Shown in pieces: positions 12,079-21,601 of a DNA stretch of 64,000 bases. Numbering within the stretch: the stretch's first letter is position 1; the number at the start of each line of letters is the position of its first letter. The position numbers and the translations under genes were made by a program. The stretch is from NCBI RefSeq assembly GCF_007004765.1, contig NZ_VIKR01000002.1, positions 434,001 through 498,000 of the forward strand, written 5' to 3'. The notes beneath the pieces are model-generated. The model was not told the origin of the DNA, ran no database searches, and saw only the letters and a program-made list of their open reading frames with translations. This stretch comes from Aliikangiella marina (GTDB lineage: Bacteria > Pseudomonadota > Gammaproteobacteria > Enterobacterales > Kangiellaceae).

Positions 12079-12660
12079 GTGAATAAGAACATTTTTAAAG
12101 TAATTTACTTTTTAGCGGCAACCTCATTATTGTTCTCAGCACAGGTGTCTGCCTTCGATAAGAAAGGTAATGTGACGGTCAGAAACAAAGAATTCAAGGT
12201 AAACGGTATTATGGCTTGGTCTGAAGCCAAGAAGAATGGTTTTCGATTTTATCCGCAAGGCGCAACAGGCTCGCTTGATGGACAAGATACTCGTTCCTTC
12301 AATTACTTTAAAAGAGGCAACAAAGTCATTGGTTATAAACCAAACGGCTCTCAGGTGCTGGGTGGAGTTAACTTATTGGTTCACAACTCTTATAACGCTA
12401 AGTATGGCAAGCAAGAACTTTTTGCAAACTTTCATATTTTTGCCAAAAGAAAACTGAAAAGAGGGTGGCGAATTAAGGAGATAAAATTAAATGGAAGCTA
12501 CCGCTGGTTAAAGAAGTACAAAGCCAATACAAATGAGATTTCAACGGTAGTCAAAGTGGTTAAGCCGAAAGGTTCTAATACCGCAGCGAAAGCCATGATT
12601 AAAGAGATTGTCTTAATTGGTCCGGTTAATGGTCGTTGGCAAGATGCCTTTGATATTTAA
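12079..12660 (+). CDS. Small basic exported protein of unknown function
   Basis: 193 residues from a GTG start with CAGGAG eight bases upstream overlapping the previous stop region. The signal peptide ends near AQVSA-FDKK. The mature protein is lysine-rich (KRKLKRGWRIKEIKLNG) and predicted to be mostly beta. It follows the fibronectin-domain gene by four bases, so the two are almost certainly co-translated. No family recognised. Confidence 0.65.
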   Translation: MNKNIFKVIYFLAATSLLFSAQVSAFDKKGNVTVRNKEFKVNGIMAWSEAKKNGFRFYPQGATGSLDGQDTRSFNYFKRGNKVIGYKPNGSQVLGGVNLLVHNSYNAKYGKQELFANFHIFAKRKLKRGWRIKEIKLNGSYRWLKKYKANTNEISTVVKVVKPKGSNTAAKAMIKEIVLIGPVNGRWQDAFDI

Positions 12661-12706
12661 TTTCTGATTTTTAATTCTGGTTGCATCCTAGGTTTTGTGC
12701 TTGGCT

Positions 12707-13978
12707 ATGAAAATTGTTACCACTCAATGTTTAGTTGTAATTAATACTGTATTTCTTTTACTCTATTGTTCTCCAGTAGCTGCGGTTAAGATTGGCGGAA
12801 ATGGTGGCGTGGCGACTAGTAGTATCCGCTGTGCATCAGATAGGTTAGCTGTTGGCTTAGAAGTGACTTTCTCACAAAAGATTGAGACGCTTCGTATGAA
12901 ATGCCAACACTATGATGGCAATATGAAATGGAGTGGTGGTAGCAACTGGTCACAGTTTAGTAGAACAACTAATCCTAATCCCTCAAGTAATAAACGAGCA
13001 GTCAGTTGTCAACAAGACAAATGGATTACAGGAATAACTGGAGATGTGACTAACGGTATTGTTACCGGCCTTAAAATTACTTGTGCAGAATTATACTATT
13101 CTGACCATTACAACTCACTCGGATGGAAGGAGCGCAATGCGCAAGTTATTTCGATTTTAAACTCTCGAAAAGGTACAGCTAGGCAGGCATTTTGTAAAAC
13201 TTCGAGCGGTGATGTGATCGATAACATTACGATTAAATATGGCTGGTATCTAGACAGTTTAAAACCTAGTTGCGGTCACATTACTCGATTACCAAGTACG
13301 CCGATCACAGTTTCCCCGAGTTTAAACGATAACAGTACTAAGTCGGCACCAGCCTCACCTAGCACTACATTTTTTAAAGTTCGCAACAGAGATGGTGATT
13401 ATGCTCGCTTTTGTTTTATGAGATTGAGTAGTGAACATTGTTTTTTAAACATTGAAAAAGATTGGCCAAACAATGCCTATAGTCCCGTCGGATTAAGCTT
13501 ACCCGAATCTTTATCCGGCGAAAAAATACGCTACAAGGTCAGAAACTGCGCTCGAACAGGTAACCGTGTTTGTGGAGATTGGTCAGCAGTTACAACCTTT
13601 TTGGTTTTACCGAAATCCGTATCGATCAACAACCTTCGAAACGGACAAAACTTAAGAACAAGACGGGTTACCTTGAATTGGCAAGCAACCAATACCGCTG
13701 ATAGTTATCGAGTTTTAGTACTAGACAAATCAGTTAATAATATTCCTAATTTGTGGCGAGAGCCGGAAATGAATAGTATTTCAGGTAAGCGACAAGTTGT
13801 GAAAATTAATCGAAATACGAACAGTATTACGATTAACATTGATCCAAGAATGCAAACCCAGGTTAAAATAAAAATCGCTTCTTGTAAGCAACTAACAGCT
13901 CGCGATAGAGCTTGTAACGTTGGGTCGTCGATACTCAGGTTGAACTTACCCAAGACTACTCCCCGAAAAAGCCGCTAA
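12707..13978 (+). CDS. Exported protein with paired fibronectin-like domains
   Basis: About 423 residues from the ATG at 12707; an upstream in-frame TTG is less likely. The signal peptide ends near SPVAA-VKIG. An N-terminal cysteine-containing domain (about 25-190) with the pattern GLEVTFSQ, MKCQHYD, GLKITCAELYY recalls lectin-like folds that wrap a repeated C-x-V/I-W core. Two fibronectin-like segments follow (SAVTTFLVLPKSVSINNL and VTLNWQATNTADSYRVLVLD). It is the last gene of the exported-protein run. Role inferred only as extracellular or surface binding. Confidence 0.6.
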   Translation: MKIVTTQCLVVINTVFLLLYCSPVAAVKIGGNGGVATSSIRCASDRLAVGLEVTFSQKIETLRMKCQHYDGNMKWSGGSNWSQFSRTTNPNPSSNKRAVSCQQDKWITGITGDVTNGIVTGLKITCAELYYSDHYNSLGWKERNAQVISILNSRKGTARQAFCKTSSGDVIDNITIKYGWYLDSLKPSCGHITRLPSTPITVSPSLNDNSTKSAPASPSTTFFKVRNRDGDYARFCFMRLSSEHCFLNIEKDWPNNAYSPVGLSLPESLSGEKIRYKVRNCARTGNRVCGDWSAVTTFLVLPKSVSINNLRNGQNLRTRRVTLNWQATNTADSYRVLVLDKSVNNIPNLWREPEMNSISGKRQVVKINRNTNSITINIDPRMQTQVKIKIASCKQLTARDRACNVGSSILRLNLPKTTPRKSR

Positions 13979-14088
13979 ACACTTCTGCGACAACAAAACC
14001 TTATCCCATCGATAAAGATATTAAGCAAAGCATGATGCGACTTAGCATTAGTCATAAGTTGAGGCATCGAGCAGACTTTATACATGGG

Positions 14089-14523
14089 TTATTTAGCTTT
14101 TTTTATGACGGGTGGTTTTATTTCTCCCGGCATGGTTTTTCTACAAGAATCCTTACCTCGCTTTATATAAAGTTCGTATCCATTCGGACATTTAGGTAAC
14201 AAAGTCTTTGTGTTGGTTTGGGATAACTGACTGTTTTTATCTTTCAAACACAGATCGCTATTACGCAAGGCATCTATTTTTAGTTGAGAATGCTTAGAAA
14301 CGCCCGGATATACGGTACAGGGTAAAGTAGGCCGATAGATTTCTTTTTTAGGCTTCACACAACGTGCTGAGCGGGGGCCTGATTCGAAACGAAAGCCTGG
14401 TTCGCAAGTATAAAAGGTTTTTGCCTGATCTTTAGGTTGTGCATCTGTATGAGGAGGGTTGATCAATAGGGCAAAAACGCAGCTGGAAACAAAACTTTTA
14501 AACTTTGATTTTGATAATTGCAT
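14089..14523 (-). CDS. Small cysteine-containing exported protein
   Basis: 144 residues, convergent with the exported-protein operon. A basic N-terminus and a hydrophobic stretch (FVSSCVFALLINPPHTDA) form a likely signal peptide. The mature part has six cysteines in spaced pairs (YTCEPGFRFE, ARCVKPK, LPCTVYPG, DLCLKD, PKCPNGYELYIKRGKDSC), reminiscent of small disulfide-rich extracellular domains. GAGGAA lies about five bases before the ATG. No function recognised. Confidence 0.6.
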   Translation of the reverse strand: MQLSKSKFKSFVSSCVFALLINPPHTDAQPKDQAKTFYTCEPGFRFESGPRSARCVKPKKEIYRPTLPCTVYPGVSKHSQLKIDALRNSDLCLKDKNSQLSQTNTKTLLPKCPNGYELYIKRGKDSCRKTMPGEIKPPVIKKAK

Positions 14524-14686
14524 TGGGTTCCTCGACTCAATAATTTATTCGAAATAGCTCGAATTACAAGATATCTAATCGAGAATAAACCTGCTTGAAA
14601 TTAACTTGATGGAACTTGAAATAACTTGAAAGCGAGGTAAATCAAATGCTTACAAGATATAATTTACGCTTAAATTGTCCGACAGT

Positions 14687-16738
14687 TTAATAGTTCAATG
14701 GGATAATTTTATTTTGTTTTACCGCTTCTTCAATTTGAATTAAGACTTCCTCATGGGCATCTGTCCAATTATTTGCTAACTTTTGTTTTATTTCGTTAGC
14801 TTTATCGAGCGCTTGCTTAAATTCGCCTCGATTTAAAATTAAGTGTGCAGGAATAAGCGCATAAGCCGCTCTGGAGTCAACCCACTCACCATCCACTTTG
14901 GCGAACAGTGCCTTGGCTTTTTCATTGTCACCTAGCATTAAGGCTATTTTCACAGCTGTGCGATAGGACTGTTGTTTAAGATAGTCGTAACTAGTTTGCT
15001 CGAGTCTTTTAAGTAGAAGCTCAATACGATTGGCGCCCTCAACAAAATCTTGTTTTTCCAAGCTGACAACGGCGAGATCGTAATAAGCGATTAATTCGCC
15101 TTCTTCGTCGCCAATTTTTCGATATTCATCGAGTAATAAACGGAGTTCATTTTCGGCGTACTGATAGCGTCCAGAAGATAAGCTTGTGGTAGCGATTTGG
15201 TGTTTAGCCATGAGGGCGTAGCCATTCATTTGATATTTTTTAAAAATTTCTCTTGCTTGCTGATAATAATCGATGGCTTTATCTTTTTGATCCTTGGTTA
15301 GATAGACGTTGGCTAGATTAAAAATTGCTTTACCTTCGCCTTCACCAAACTGTGCTTTCTGGTAATTTTGTAAGCTTTTTATGAGATATGACTCAGCCTC
15401 ATCCAGTTTGCCGATGGCTTGTAAACTGGTGCCCATATTCATCAGTTCTTTGGCCAACCCGAGAGGATTATCATTAACAATACCGCTATCAATTAGCTGA
15501 CGAGTAACGTCCATTGATTCTGATAGTTTGCCTTGGCTGTATAAAACATTCGATAACAAGTGTTCTAAGAAGTAGGCCCGAGTCGGTTCCAAGTTTGGTC
15601 GTTTTAGCTCATTGATTTGGTTCAGGGCGGCTTCAAGTTGACCACCTCGATAGTCGACTTCCGCTAAGTAGGCTTTTGCCCAGAAAAAATCGGGGACTTT
15701 TTCAATAGCGATTTCAAGATACTGTTTTGCAGATTTTAAATCACCACTAAATAATTCATGAACGCCGATGGCATAATCTCGGTTGGCTTTTTTATTGGCT
15801 GAGTAGGTATCTTGTAAACTCAGCCGGGTGGTCTCATTGGGCAGTAGGTCAGATGCCAAATGGTCTAACATCATATCAGCGGTATCAATCACATCTGCTT
15901 CCATAAACTCAGAAATCTTAGAAATCCCCGAACTTGATAAAACTTGGTAGCCGAGAATCGGTTTTTTATTTTCTAGGCGATATTGGATGGCGATCACGTG
16001 AGTACAACCGAGTTTTTCACAAGTCTCTTGATAAAACGTGTTGTCCAAAGGCGGTGGCGTTGTTTCTGTCATCAAGTTACCAAGTTGACCGATCACTGTT
16101 GCTACCGGAATGCTAGAAATACTCGAATATTTATCAAGCTGCTCGGAAGCTAAAGACATGACGCCTATTTTTACCCAGTCATCGATAGCCTGGGTTCCTT
16201 CTAGATAGACAGGTAGCACCGCAACTCTTATATTTTCCTGAACTTTTTGAGTCGTCAAATCCTTTTGTGGTGGGGGATTACCAGGTATCAGGGATACGCC
16301 AATTCCTAGCGCAAGCAAGGCGACAATACCCAAACCAATAAAGAGTCTTTTGCTAGTCGTTACAGGTTGTTGAGATGGCTGTGGGTCACTAGCTGGTTGA
16401 GTGGTTGAAGGGGACGTGTCGATTGACTCACTGCCAGTGACCACTTCATTTAAGCGAAACCCCTTACCGCGAATCGTTTGAATAAGGCCTTGCGCTTTTC
16501 CGGTATCGCCGAGTATTTGCCGTGTATCGGAAATCAAACGTGAAAGGGACCAATCGCTAACAACTTGCTCGGGCCACAGTTTTTTTATAAGTCTGTGCTT
16601 ATCTGCTGCTTGAGGATAGGCTTCGCAGAGTAGTCTCAGTAGTTCGATTACTTTCTGGTCGTCACTGATGACCTGGTTATCACGCATCAGCCTTCTGGAT
16701 TGCAAATCCAGTGTGAATTGCCCAAAAACATATTGCAT
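14687..16738 (-). CDS. Membrane-anchored winged-helix regulator with TPR sensor domain
   Basis: 683 residues. A CadC/OmpR-type winged helix (about 1-100; wing IRGKGFRLNEVV) is followed by a Ser/Pro/Thr-rich linker, one transmembrane helix near 130-150 (LFIGLGIVALLALGIGVS), a periplasmic domain of about 170 residues resembling the nucleotide- or TolB-N-like part of CadC relatives, and several tetratricopeptide repeats (about 310-640). Such proteins couple an outside signal to transcription without a kinase. The target is unknown. The next gene upstream is on the opposite strand at 17104. Confidence 0.85.
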   Translation of the reverse strand: MQYVFGQFTLDLQSRRLMRDNQVISDDQKVIELLRLLCEAYPQAADKHRLIKKLWPEQVVSDWSLSRLISDTRQILGDTGKAQGLIQTIRGKGFRLNEVVTGSESIDTSPSTTQPASDPQPSQQPVTTSKRLFIGLGIVALLALGIGVSLIPGNPPPQKDLTTQKVQENIRVAVLPVYLEGTQAIDDWVKIGVMSLASEQLDKYSSISSIPVATVIGQLGNLMTETTPPPLDNTFYQETCEKLGCTHVIAIQYRLENKKPILGYQVLSSSGISKISEFMEADVIDTADMMLDHLASDLLPNETTRLSLQDTYSANKKANRDYAIGVHELFSGDLKSAKQYLEIAIEKVPDFFWAKAYLAEVDYRGGQLEAALNQINELKRPNLEPTRAYFLEHLLSNVLYSQGKLSESMDVTRQLIDSGIVNDNPLGLAKELMNMGTSLQAIGKLDEAESYLIKSLQNYQKAQFGEGEGKAIFNLANVYLTKDQKDKAIDYYQQAREIFKKYQMNGYALMAKHQIATTSLSSGRYQYAENELRLLLDEYRKIGDEEGELIAYYDLAVVSLEKQDFVEGANRIELLLKRLEQTSYDYLKQQSYRTAVKIALMLGDNEKAKALFAKVDGEWVDSRAAYALIPAHLILNRGEFKQALDKANEIKQKLANNWTDAHEEVLIQIEEAVKQNKIIPLNY

Positions 16739-17103
16739 AGCTTGAAACGTCCCTTTCTTTTTGTTGGTTATTGAGTTAATGCAATTGAGATTAGAAGTTG
16801 TTGTAACCTCATTAGTTTACTGGTTTATGCGTGTATGCTCAAATTCTGGTAATAGCCCGCCGTTACCTTGCTTTACTTCACTGAATTTTATTTCACCGTC
16901 ACAGCTTGTCTAAGATTTATATAGCCATTAAAAATAGATTCTCGATAAATACTTAATCCCCCGAGCTTATCAACTATCGCTTGTTGTGAGGAGTTGATAT
17001 ATTTCGCAACCTAGCACCAATTAAGAGTAAGGCTCGCCGACGCTTTGCCGTTAATTTCTTAATGATTCAAAGCCGTGCGAGGCTCTAAAAAAGGCTGTAA
17101 CTG
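16739..17103. other. Divergent intergenic region
   Basis: About 365 bases between the TPR regulator and the gene at 17104. No convincing ORF, RNA gene or strong hairpin was seen; it should contain two divergent promoters. Confidence 0.4.
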
Positions 17104-17493
17104 ATGGGAATTGAGTATACCTACAACGATCGAACCGGTTTAATTGTGATGCAACCCTCTGGGACGATCAGTTTTGATGACGTTATTGAATACGAAGAAA
17201 TGTTCATGCGTGACCATCCCAGTCCACCTCAATATGTCGAGGTTATTCGAATGGAGGAGGTAGAAGATGTTGTATTCAGTTACTCATCTTACAAGGCAGT
17301 GATTTGCGCGATAGAGAAATGGAAGCGATTTGGTCATAAACTGACATTGTTTTGCGCTTTCACCGAAAAGCATAAAGAAATGACTGACTTATTGCTACCA
17401 ATATTTCAGAATATTGATATCAGCATTCAAGTTTGTTACTCAGAAGACGAGCTACAAGAAATTTTGACGGCTTTAAATTTAAGGGCATCTTAA
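17104..17493 (+). CDS. Cytoplasmic protein of unknown function, STAS/SEC14-like size and layout
   Basis: 129 residues, no signal peptide or membrane segment. The pattern of alternating strands and helices (GLIVMQPSGTISFDDVIEYEE, in two parts, then a helix and KLTLFCAFTE) resembles the small STAS-like/SpoIIAA-like alpha-beta fold, but the similarity is only in architecture. It overlaps the convergent small gene by four bases at the 3' end. Function unknown. Confidence 0.55.
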   Translation: MGIEYTYNDRTGLIVMQPSGTISFDDVIEYEEMFMRDHPSPPQYVEVIRMEEVEDVVFSYSSYKAVICAIEKWKRFGHKLTLFCAFTEKHKEMTDLLLPIFQNIDISIQVCYSEDELQEILTALNLRAS

Positions 17494-17831
17494 TCGGCGA
17501 TCATTGATATGGTTTCTTGCTCTAATTCATTCTTGGGCGGCTCACGTGATTCAACCGGATTTGAATGTTCACAGGTCCAGCCCCAACTTTTTTGTTTTTC
17601 TATAAACACTGCCGCTTTTTCTTCGCAAAATCCGGTTTCCGCTTGAGCACGCCATAAAACCTCCATCGTCCCATTTTTGGTATATTGAACTTCGCAAGGG
17701 ACAATCGTCTTTTGTGGATAAACAACTGAAATAATCCGCTCATCGTCGCCTAGTTTACAAATCGTCTTTTTATTGTCTATTGCAGCGGCGCTCAATGGAA
17801 AAATAGCGGCGAGCAAAACTAAATTTTTCAT
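17490..17831 (-). CDS. Small exported protein of unknown function
   Basis: 113 residues with a short signal peptide (MKNLVLLAAIFPLSAAA-ID). Cysteines at four places (TICKLG, VPCEVQ, GFCEEK, WTCEH) suggest two disulfides in the periplasm. The C-terminal end overlaps the plus-strand gene by four bases, tail to tail. No family recognised. Confidence 0.55.
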   Translation of the reverse strand: MKNLVLLAAIFPLSAAAIDNKKTICKLGDDERIISVVYPQKTIVPCEVQYTKNGTMEVLWRAQAETGFCEEKAAVFIEKQKSWGWTCEHSNPVESREPPKNELEQETISMIAD

Positions 17832-17953
17832 GGTTGAATCCCGACGGTTAACTTAACTAAAAGTATAGTCAAAATTAACCGTTGCAAAAGAGATTCAACA
17901 TTGAAATTCTTAAGTCCTTCCTAATAAAGAACTTTTTAAACAAAAAGTAATTT

Positions 17954-19726
17954 TTAGGGTGTGACCAGCGCTTCTAATTGTTGAGGATTTTCGTTATTTG
18001 TTTTTAATGCACTGAATTGGTGCTTGACCAATTCCTGGTAATAGTCGCTATTTTTCATGAGTCCTTCATGAGTGCCTTCGGCTATGACATTCCCGCCTTT
18101 TAATACATAGATAAGATCTGCGTCGATAACCGTTGACAAGCGATGTGCAGATACAATCGTTGTACGATTGACTGCAAGATTATTCATCGCTTGCTGGAGT
18201 TTATGTTCTGTAGTGGCGTCGAGGTTGGAGGTTGCTTCATCGCACAGCAGTACTGGTGAGTCTTGCAGCATTGCTCTAGCGATCGCGATACGCTGTTTTT
18301 GACCTCCGGAGAGCTTTACACCTTTCTCGCCAACGGGGGCCTCAAGTCCGTTGGGAATAGTCTTAATAAACTCAGTTAATTCGGCAGCATCAATAACCTT
18401 CTCAAGGTCCCGTTGCGAGATTTCTTGTCGGAGACCTAAAGTTAGATTGTCCTTTATTGAGCCTGAAAGAAGGGGAGTATCCTGTGCTATCAACGCAACA
18501 TGCTTGCGCCAGTCCTCGAGAGAAAACTCAAAGATACTATGGTCACCAATTTTAATATTGCCGGACCCTGGTTGATAGAATCTAAGTAAAAGATTAAAAA
18601 TGGTCGATTTACCTGCCCCCGAGGCACCGACTAAGGCGATTTTTTTATTCTTTGGAAAGACCATGTTGAGGCGTTTAAAAAGGGGGACTTTGGGCTCGAA
18701 ATTGAAGTGAACATTCTGCAAAGTAATATCGCCAGGTTTAAAACATAGCTCCCCTTTATTTGTTGACTGTTCAGAGGTTTCTTCCAACAGTTCCTCTACT
18801 CGTTCTGCAGCCCCTGCTGCTTTGTTCAGTTCAGCGAAAAAGTAAGTAAATTGAATTAGAGGAAATACAATATTAAACAAATATAAAATAAATGCGATGA
18901 GGGTACCAATCGTGATTTCACCTTGGCTAACACGTGTCGCACCAAAGACCAGAATAATAATTAATGTTGATATGATGGTCATCCCGGCAATCGGTGCCAT
19001 GATTGCGCCGATGCGAACTTCTTTCAGTCCTAAATCATATAAATTTGTGAGCGTTTGCTGGCTCTTAGCGAGCGTTTCTTGCTCGGCGTTATAAGCCTTG
19101 ATCAAGCGAATTTGGGCGAAGCGTTCAGTGATAAAACTGAGAAAATTAGCTTCTTCTTTTTGGACCGACTTTGATAGTTGGGTAAGTTTTGCGGCGATAG
19201 GCACGGTGATTAAGAACGCGATCATCAAGGTAGCAAACAGGACCGCTGTTAGCTGCCAATCGAGTATCCAAAGGATGACTAAGCTCGCCACTAAAGTTAT
19301 TAGTCCTGAAATGAATGGCTCAAAGTGTTGTGAAACCACACCATTGATAATTTCGGTATCGTTTACAGCCCGGCTAGCGGGTTCTGCTGAGGGGGTATTA
19401 TCAAAATAGGGGACTGGGAGGTAGATCGCTTTCGCCAAGATTTTGGCCCGAATGTTAACTAGCATTCGGTTACCAACTTTACCCACTAAGAAGAAGTTAT
19501 AACCCGAAGCGACTGACCCACCAAGTAATACGGCAATTAAAATGCCAATCCACTCGGTCGGCAGTTGGCCACTATTTGAGGCCAAATCAATAAGTTTTTG
19601 CGTCATGACAGGAAATAATAAACTGCTGGTAGCGCCGAGAACCGATAACAGCCCTATAGCGGTTAATAGTCCTTTACCGGGGTTGGCGTAGTTGATTATT
19701 TTTAAGAGTCGCTTAAATTTATCCAT
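17954..19726 (-). CDS. ABC exporter half-transporter, MsbA/LmrA-like
   Basis: About 590 residues from the likely start MDKFKRLL. A six-helix ABC exporter membrane domain (about 20-310) is fused to a nucleotide-binding domain with Walker A GASGAGKST, signature LSGGQKQRIAIARA and Walker B plus DEATSNLD, then the switch histidine SAHRLSTV. It works as a homodimer or heterodimer exporting lipids or drugs through the inner membrane. It is divergent from the TetR gene, and the palindrome at 19773-19786 sits in its promoter region, so repression by that TetR protein is likely. Confidence 0.93.
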   Translation of the reverse strand: MDKFKRLLKIINYANPGKGLLTAIGLLSVLGATSSLLFPVMTQKLIDLASNSGQLPTEWIGILIAVLLGGSVASGYNFFLVGKVGNRMLVNIRAKILAKAIYLPVPYFDNTPSAEPASRAVNDTEIINGVVSQHFEPFISGLITLVASLVILWILDWQLTAVLFATLMIAFLITVPIAAKLTQLSKSVQKEEANFLSFITERFAQIRLIKAYNAEQETLAKSQQTLTNLYDLGLKEVRIGAIMAPIAGMTIISTLIIILVFGATRVSQGEITIGTLIAFILYLFNIVFPLIQFTYFFAELNKAAGAAERVEELLEETSEQSTNKGELCFKPGDITLQNVHFNFEPKVPLFKRLNMVFPKNKKIALVGASGAGKSTIFNLLLRFYQPGSGNIKIGDHSIFEFSLEDWRKHVALIAQDTPLLSGSIKDNLTLGLRQEISQRDLEKVIDAAELTEFIKTIPNGLEAPVGEKGVKLSGGQKQRIAIARAMLQDSPVLLCDEATSNLDATTEHKLQQAMNNLAVNRTTIVSAHRLSTVIDADLIYVLKGGNVIAEGTHEGLMKNSDYYQELVKHQFSALKTNNENPQQLEALVTP

Positions 19727-19772
19727 TAGATTAACCGTGACATAAAAACGCATATATAGGTTAGAATAAAAA

Positions 19773-19786
19773 TGACCGTACGGTCA
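19773..19786. promoter_or_regulatory. Perfect palindromic operator, probably for the adjacent TetR protein
   Basis: TGACCGTACGGTCA is a perfect 14-base palindrome in the gap between the divergent ABC exporter and tetR genes, about 47 bases upstream of the exporter start. TetR-family repressors usually bind such a site in their own divergent promoter. The assignment to this TetR protein is inference from position. Confidence 0.8.
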
Positions 19787-19879
19787 ATATAAAAATAAAT
19801 AATCGGTCTTTGTTTTTGTAAACGATTATTTGTTAGAATAGGTCAATAGAACAATCGAGTTAGTAACTTATTGAAAATA

Positions 19880-20779
19880 ATGAATAAATCACAAAGTAAG
19901 CGAGTTAAGATTCTAAATAGCGCTAAGCAGCTTTTTTTGGAACAGGGGTATAAATCGACCAGCATTCAATCAATAGCGACGGAAGCTGGCATCTCCAAGG
20001 GCGCGGTCTATCTTTACTTTAAGTCGAAAGAGTCGATTTTATTATCAATATTTCGGATGCTTGAGGACAAAGTCTGGCAACAAATCAAAGCAATTGACTC
20101 CGACTCGTCTTTGTCGCCTAGAGAAAAATATCGGCGACACATCCTTACTTTTCACAATGAAGTGACCGAAAACCTTCAGTTTAATCAAATGATGTTGAGC
20201 GAGTCCGGCGTTGAATTGAATGAAGCTTTTTTTAATTATGCGAGAGAGTACCGATATAAACTGCAAAAAGTGCAAGAAGCTACTCTGCTTTCAATTTACG
20301 GGGAGCAGCTCTTGCCGTGGCTGAGTGACGTGGTTATTTCTGTCGGCGGAATTATGCAAGAGTTTGACACGAGTATTGTATTGGATAATTTAACCTTCGA
20401 TAGTGAGGAGCTCGCGGATTACATTGTTCATGTCACTGACTTTATTGTTGCAGGTGTTGTAAAAGCAAAAACGAAACCCTTATTCAAAGAAGAAAATATT
20501 CAAATTCGCGAAGCTTTTTTGGAAAAACTAAAAGACGATAAGCTGGTCGCGATTGAAGAGTCGATGGATGAGATTGCCAGACTCTGTGAAGAGACCATCA
20601 CCACAAAAGAAAATCAACAAATGCTTCAAGAAACTATCACCATGATAAAGGATGCGCTGCTCGAAGAGTCACTCAATAAAACGCTGTTAAAAGGATTGCT
20701 CAACAATCTCGACCTCTCACCTGAACTTAAGTCAGCTAAGTTTGAATTTGCCGAGTTAATTGGATTGAAGCTGAACTAA
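19880..20779 (+). CDS. TetR-family transcriptional regulator
   Basis: About 299 residues, long for the family. The N-terminal helix-turn-helix is typical: RVKILNSAKQLFLEQGYKST followed by IATEAGISKGAVYLYFKSKE. The C-terminal ligand-binding part carries an extra helical tail. ATG at 19880 is preferred over a TTG three codons earlier. It is divergent from the ABC exporter and probably represses it and itself through the 14-base palindrome. Confidence 0.92.
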   Translation: MNKSQSKRVKILNSAKQLFLEQGYKSTSIQSIATEAGISKGAVYLYFKSKESILLSIFRMLEDKVWQQIKAIDSDSSLSPREKYRRHILTFHNEVTENLQFNQMMLSESGVELNEAFFNYAREYRYKLQKVQEATLLSIYGEQLLPWLSDVVISVGGIMQEFDTSIVLDNLTFDSEELADYIVHVTDFIVAGVVKAKTKPLFKEENIQIREAFLEKLKDDKLVAIEESMDEIARLCEETITTKENQQMLQETITMIKDALLEESLNKTLLKGLLNNLDLSPELKSAKFEFAELIGLKLN

Positions 20780-20815
20780 GTGTCTCGATGTTGATTGTTA
20801 AGTAAATCGATAGTG

Positions 20816-21601
20816 TTATTGATTTTCATTGAGTACCTGGTGGAACAGGTTATTTAAAGGTTCGTATCCACTCACAAGCGATGAACTCGGTTCACTAAAG
20901 TGCTCCAACCTTTCGAGCTCCGAGACTATAAAGTCATTAATAATAGGGATAGCGGGAGCCATTTCTTTTTCCAAGGCGACTTTTTTTCGTTCAAGCAAAT
21001 GGCTGATAGCATCATCAAGATGAACATCATTCTCAACCATTGTTCTCAATTTAGAGAACTCTATGGGAGCAGGTTGCCGAACGCTTTCTAGCCAAAGGAT
21101 CGATAAGAGAGGACGCAACACATAAAAGTATTTTTTTAGTGGAACGATTTCTTTACGCAGGTAACCGCGATAATTAGTTTTAGCCATACTTCGGTAGTGA
21201 TAAATACCTTTCTCTAAAGAATATGCGCTTTCTAGGAGTCGCCGAGCTTGCCTAGCAAAGCTACCAACTTCTCGATAGATGATCGGTGACTGCAACCATT
21301 CGACAAAAGAAGGATTGGACTTTTTGTAAAGTCTGAGTGCCTTGCGTAGATCCCATCCGGATATATCAATCTCATCGACTATTGGATATTCAATGACATC
21401 TCGTTTGTCTTCGAGATCGACCGCTACATACCAATCTTTTGGATGGACATAAATAAAGCGCACATCGTAATCACTATTAGGCGATGCAAATCCCCATGCC
21501 CGGCTTCCTGACTCTACCGCATAGATTACTTTTACTTGATGCTCCTCTTCTGCTCGAGTAATTCGCTTTTGAATTTCTTGTTCTATTTCTGTATTAATCA
21601 T
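20816..21601 (-). CDS. Nucleotidyltransferase, COG3541/YcgL-like
   Basis: 261 residues. The nucleotidyltransferase core is clear near the N-terminus: G32-S33-R34-A-W-G-F, then D44-Y-D46, the GS...DxD catalytic pattern of the pol-beta superfamily. Overall it resembles the COG3541 (Bacillus YcgL-type) predicted nucleotidyltransferases, whose substrate is not established. It overlaps the rnz stop by eight bases, so the two are translationally coupled. Since rnz acts on tRNA 3' ends and the tRNA array is upstream on the same strand, a role in RNA end repair or modification is a reasonable inference, not a demonstration. Confidence 0.8.
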   Translation of the reverse strand: MINTEIEQEIQKRITRAEEEHQVKVIYAVESGSRAWGFASPNSDYDVRFIYVHPKDWYVAVDLEDKRDVIEYPIVDEIDISGWDLRKALRLYKKSNPSFVEWLQSPIIYREVGSFARQARRLLESAYSLEKGIYHYRSMAKTNYRGYLRKEIVPLKKYFYVLRPLLSILWLESVRQPAPIEFSKLRTMVENDVHLDDAISHLLERKKVALEKEMAPAIPIINDFIVSELERLEHFSEPSSSLVSGYEPLNNLFHQVLNENQ

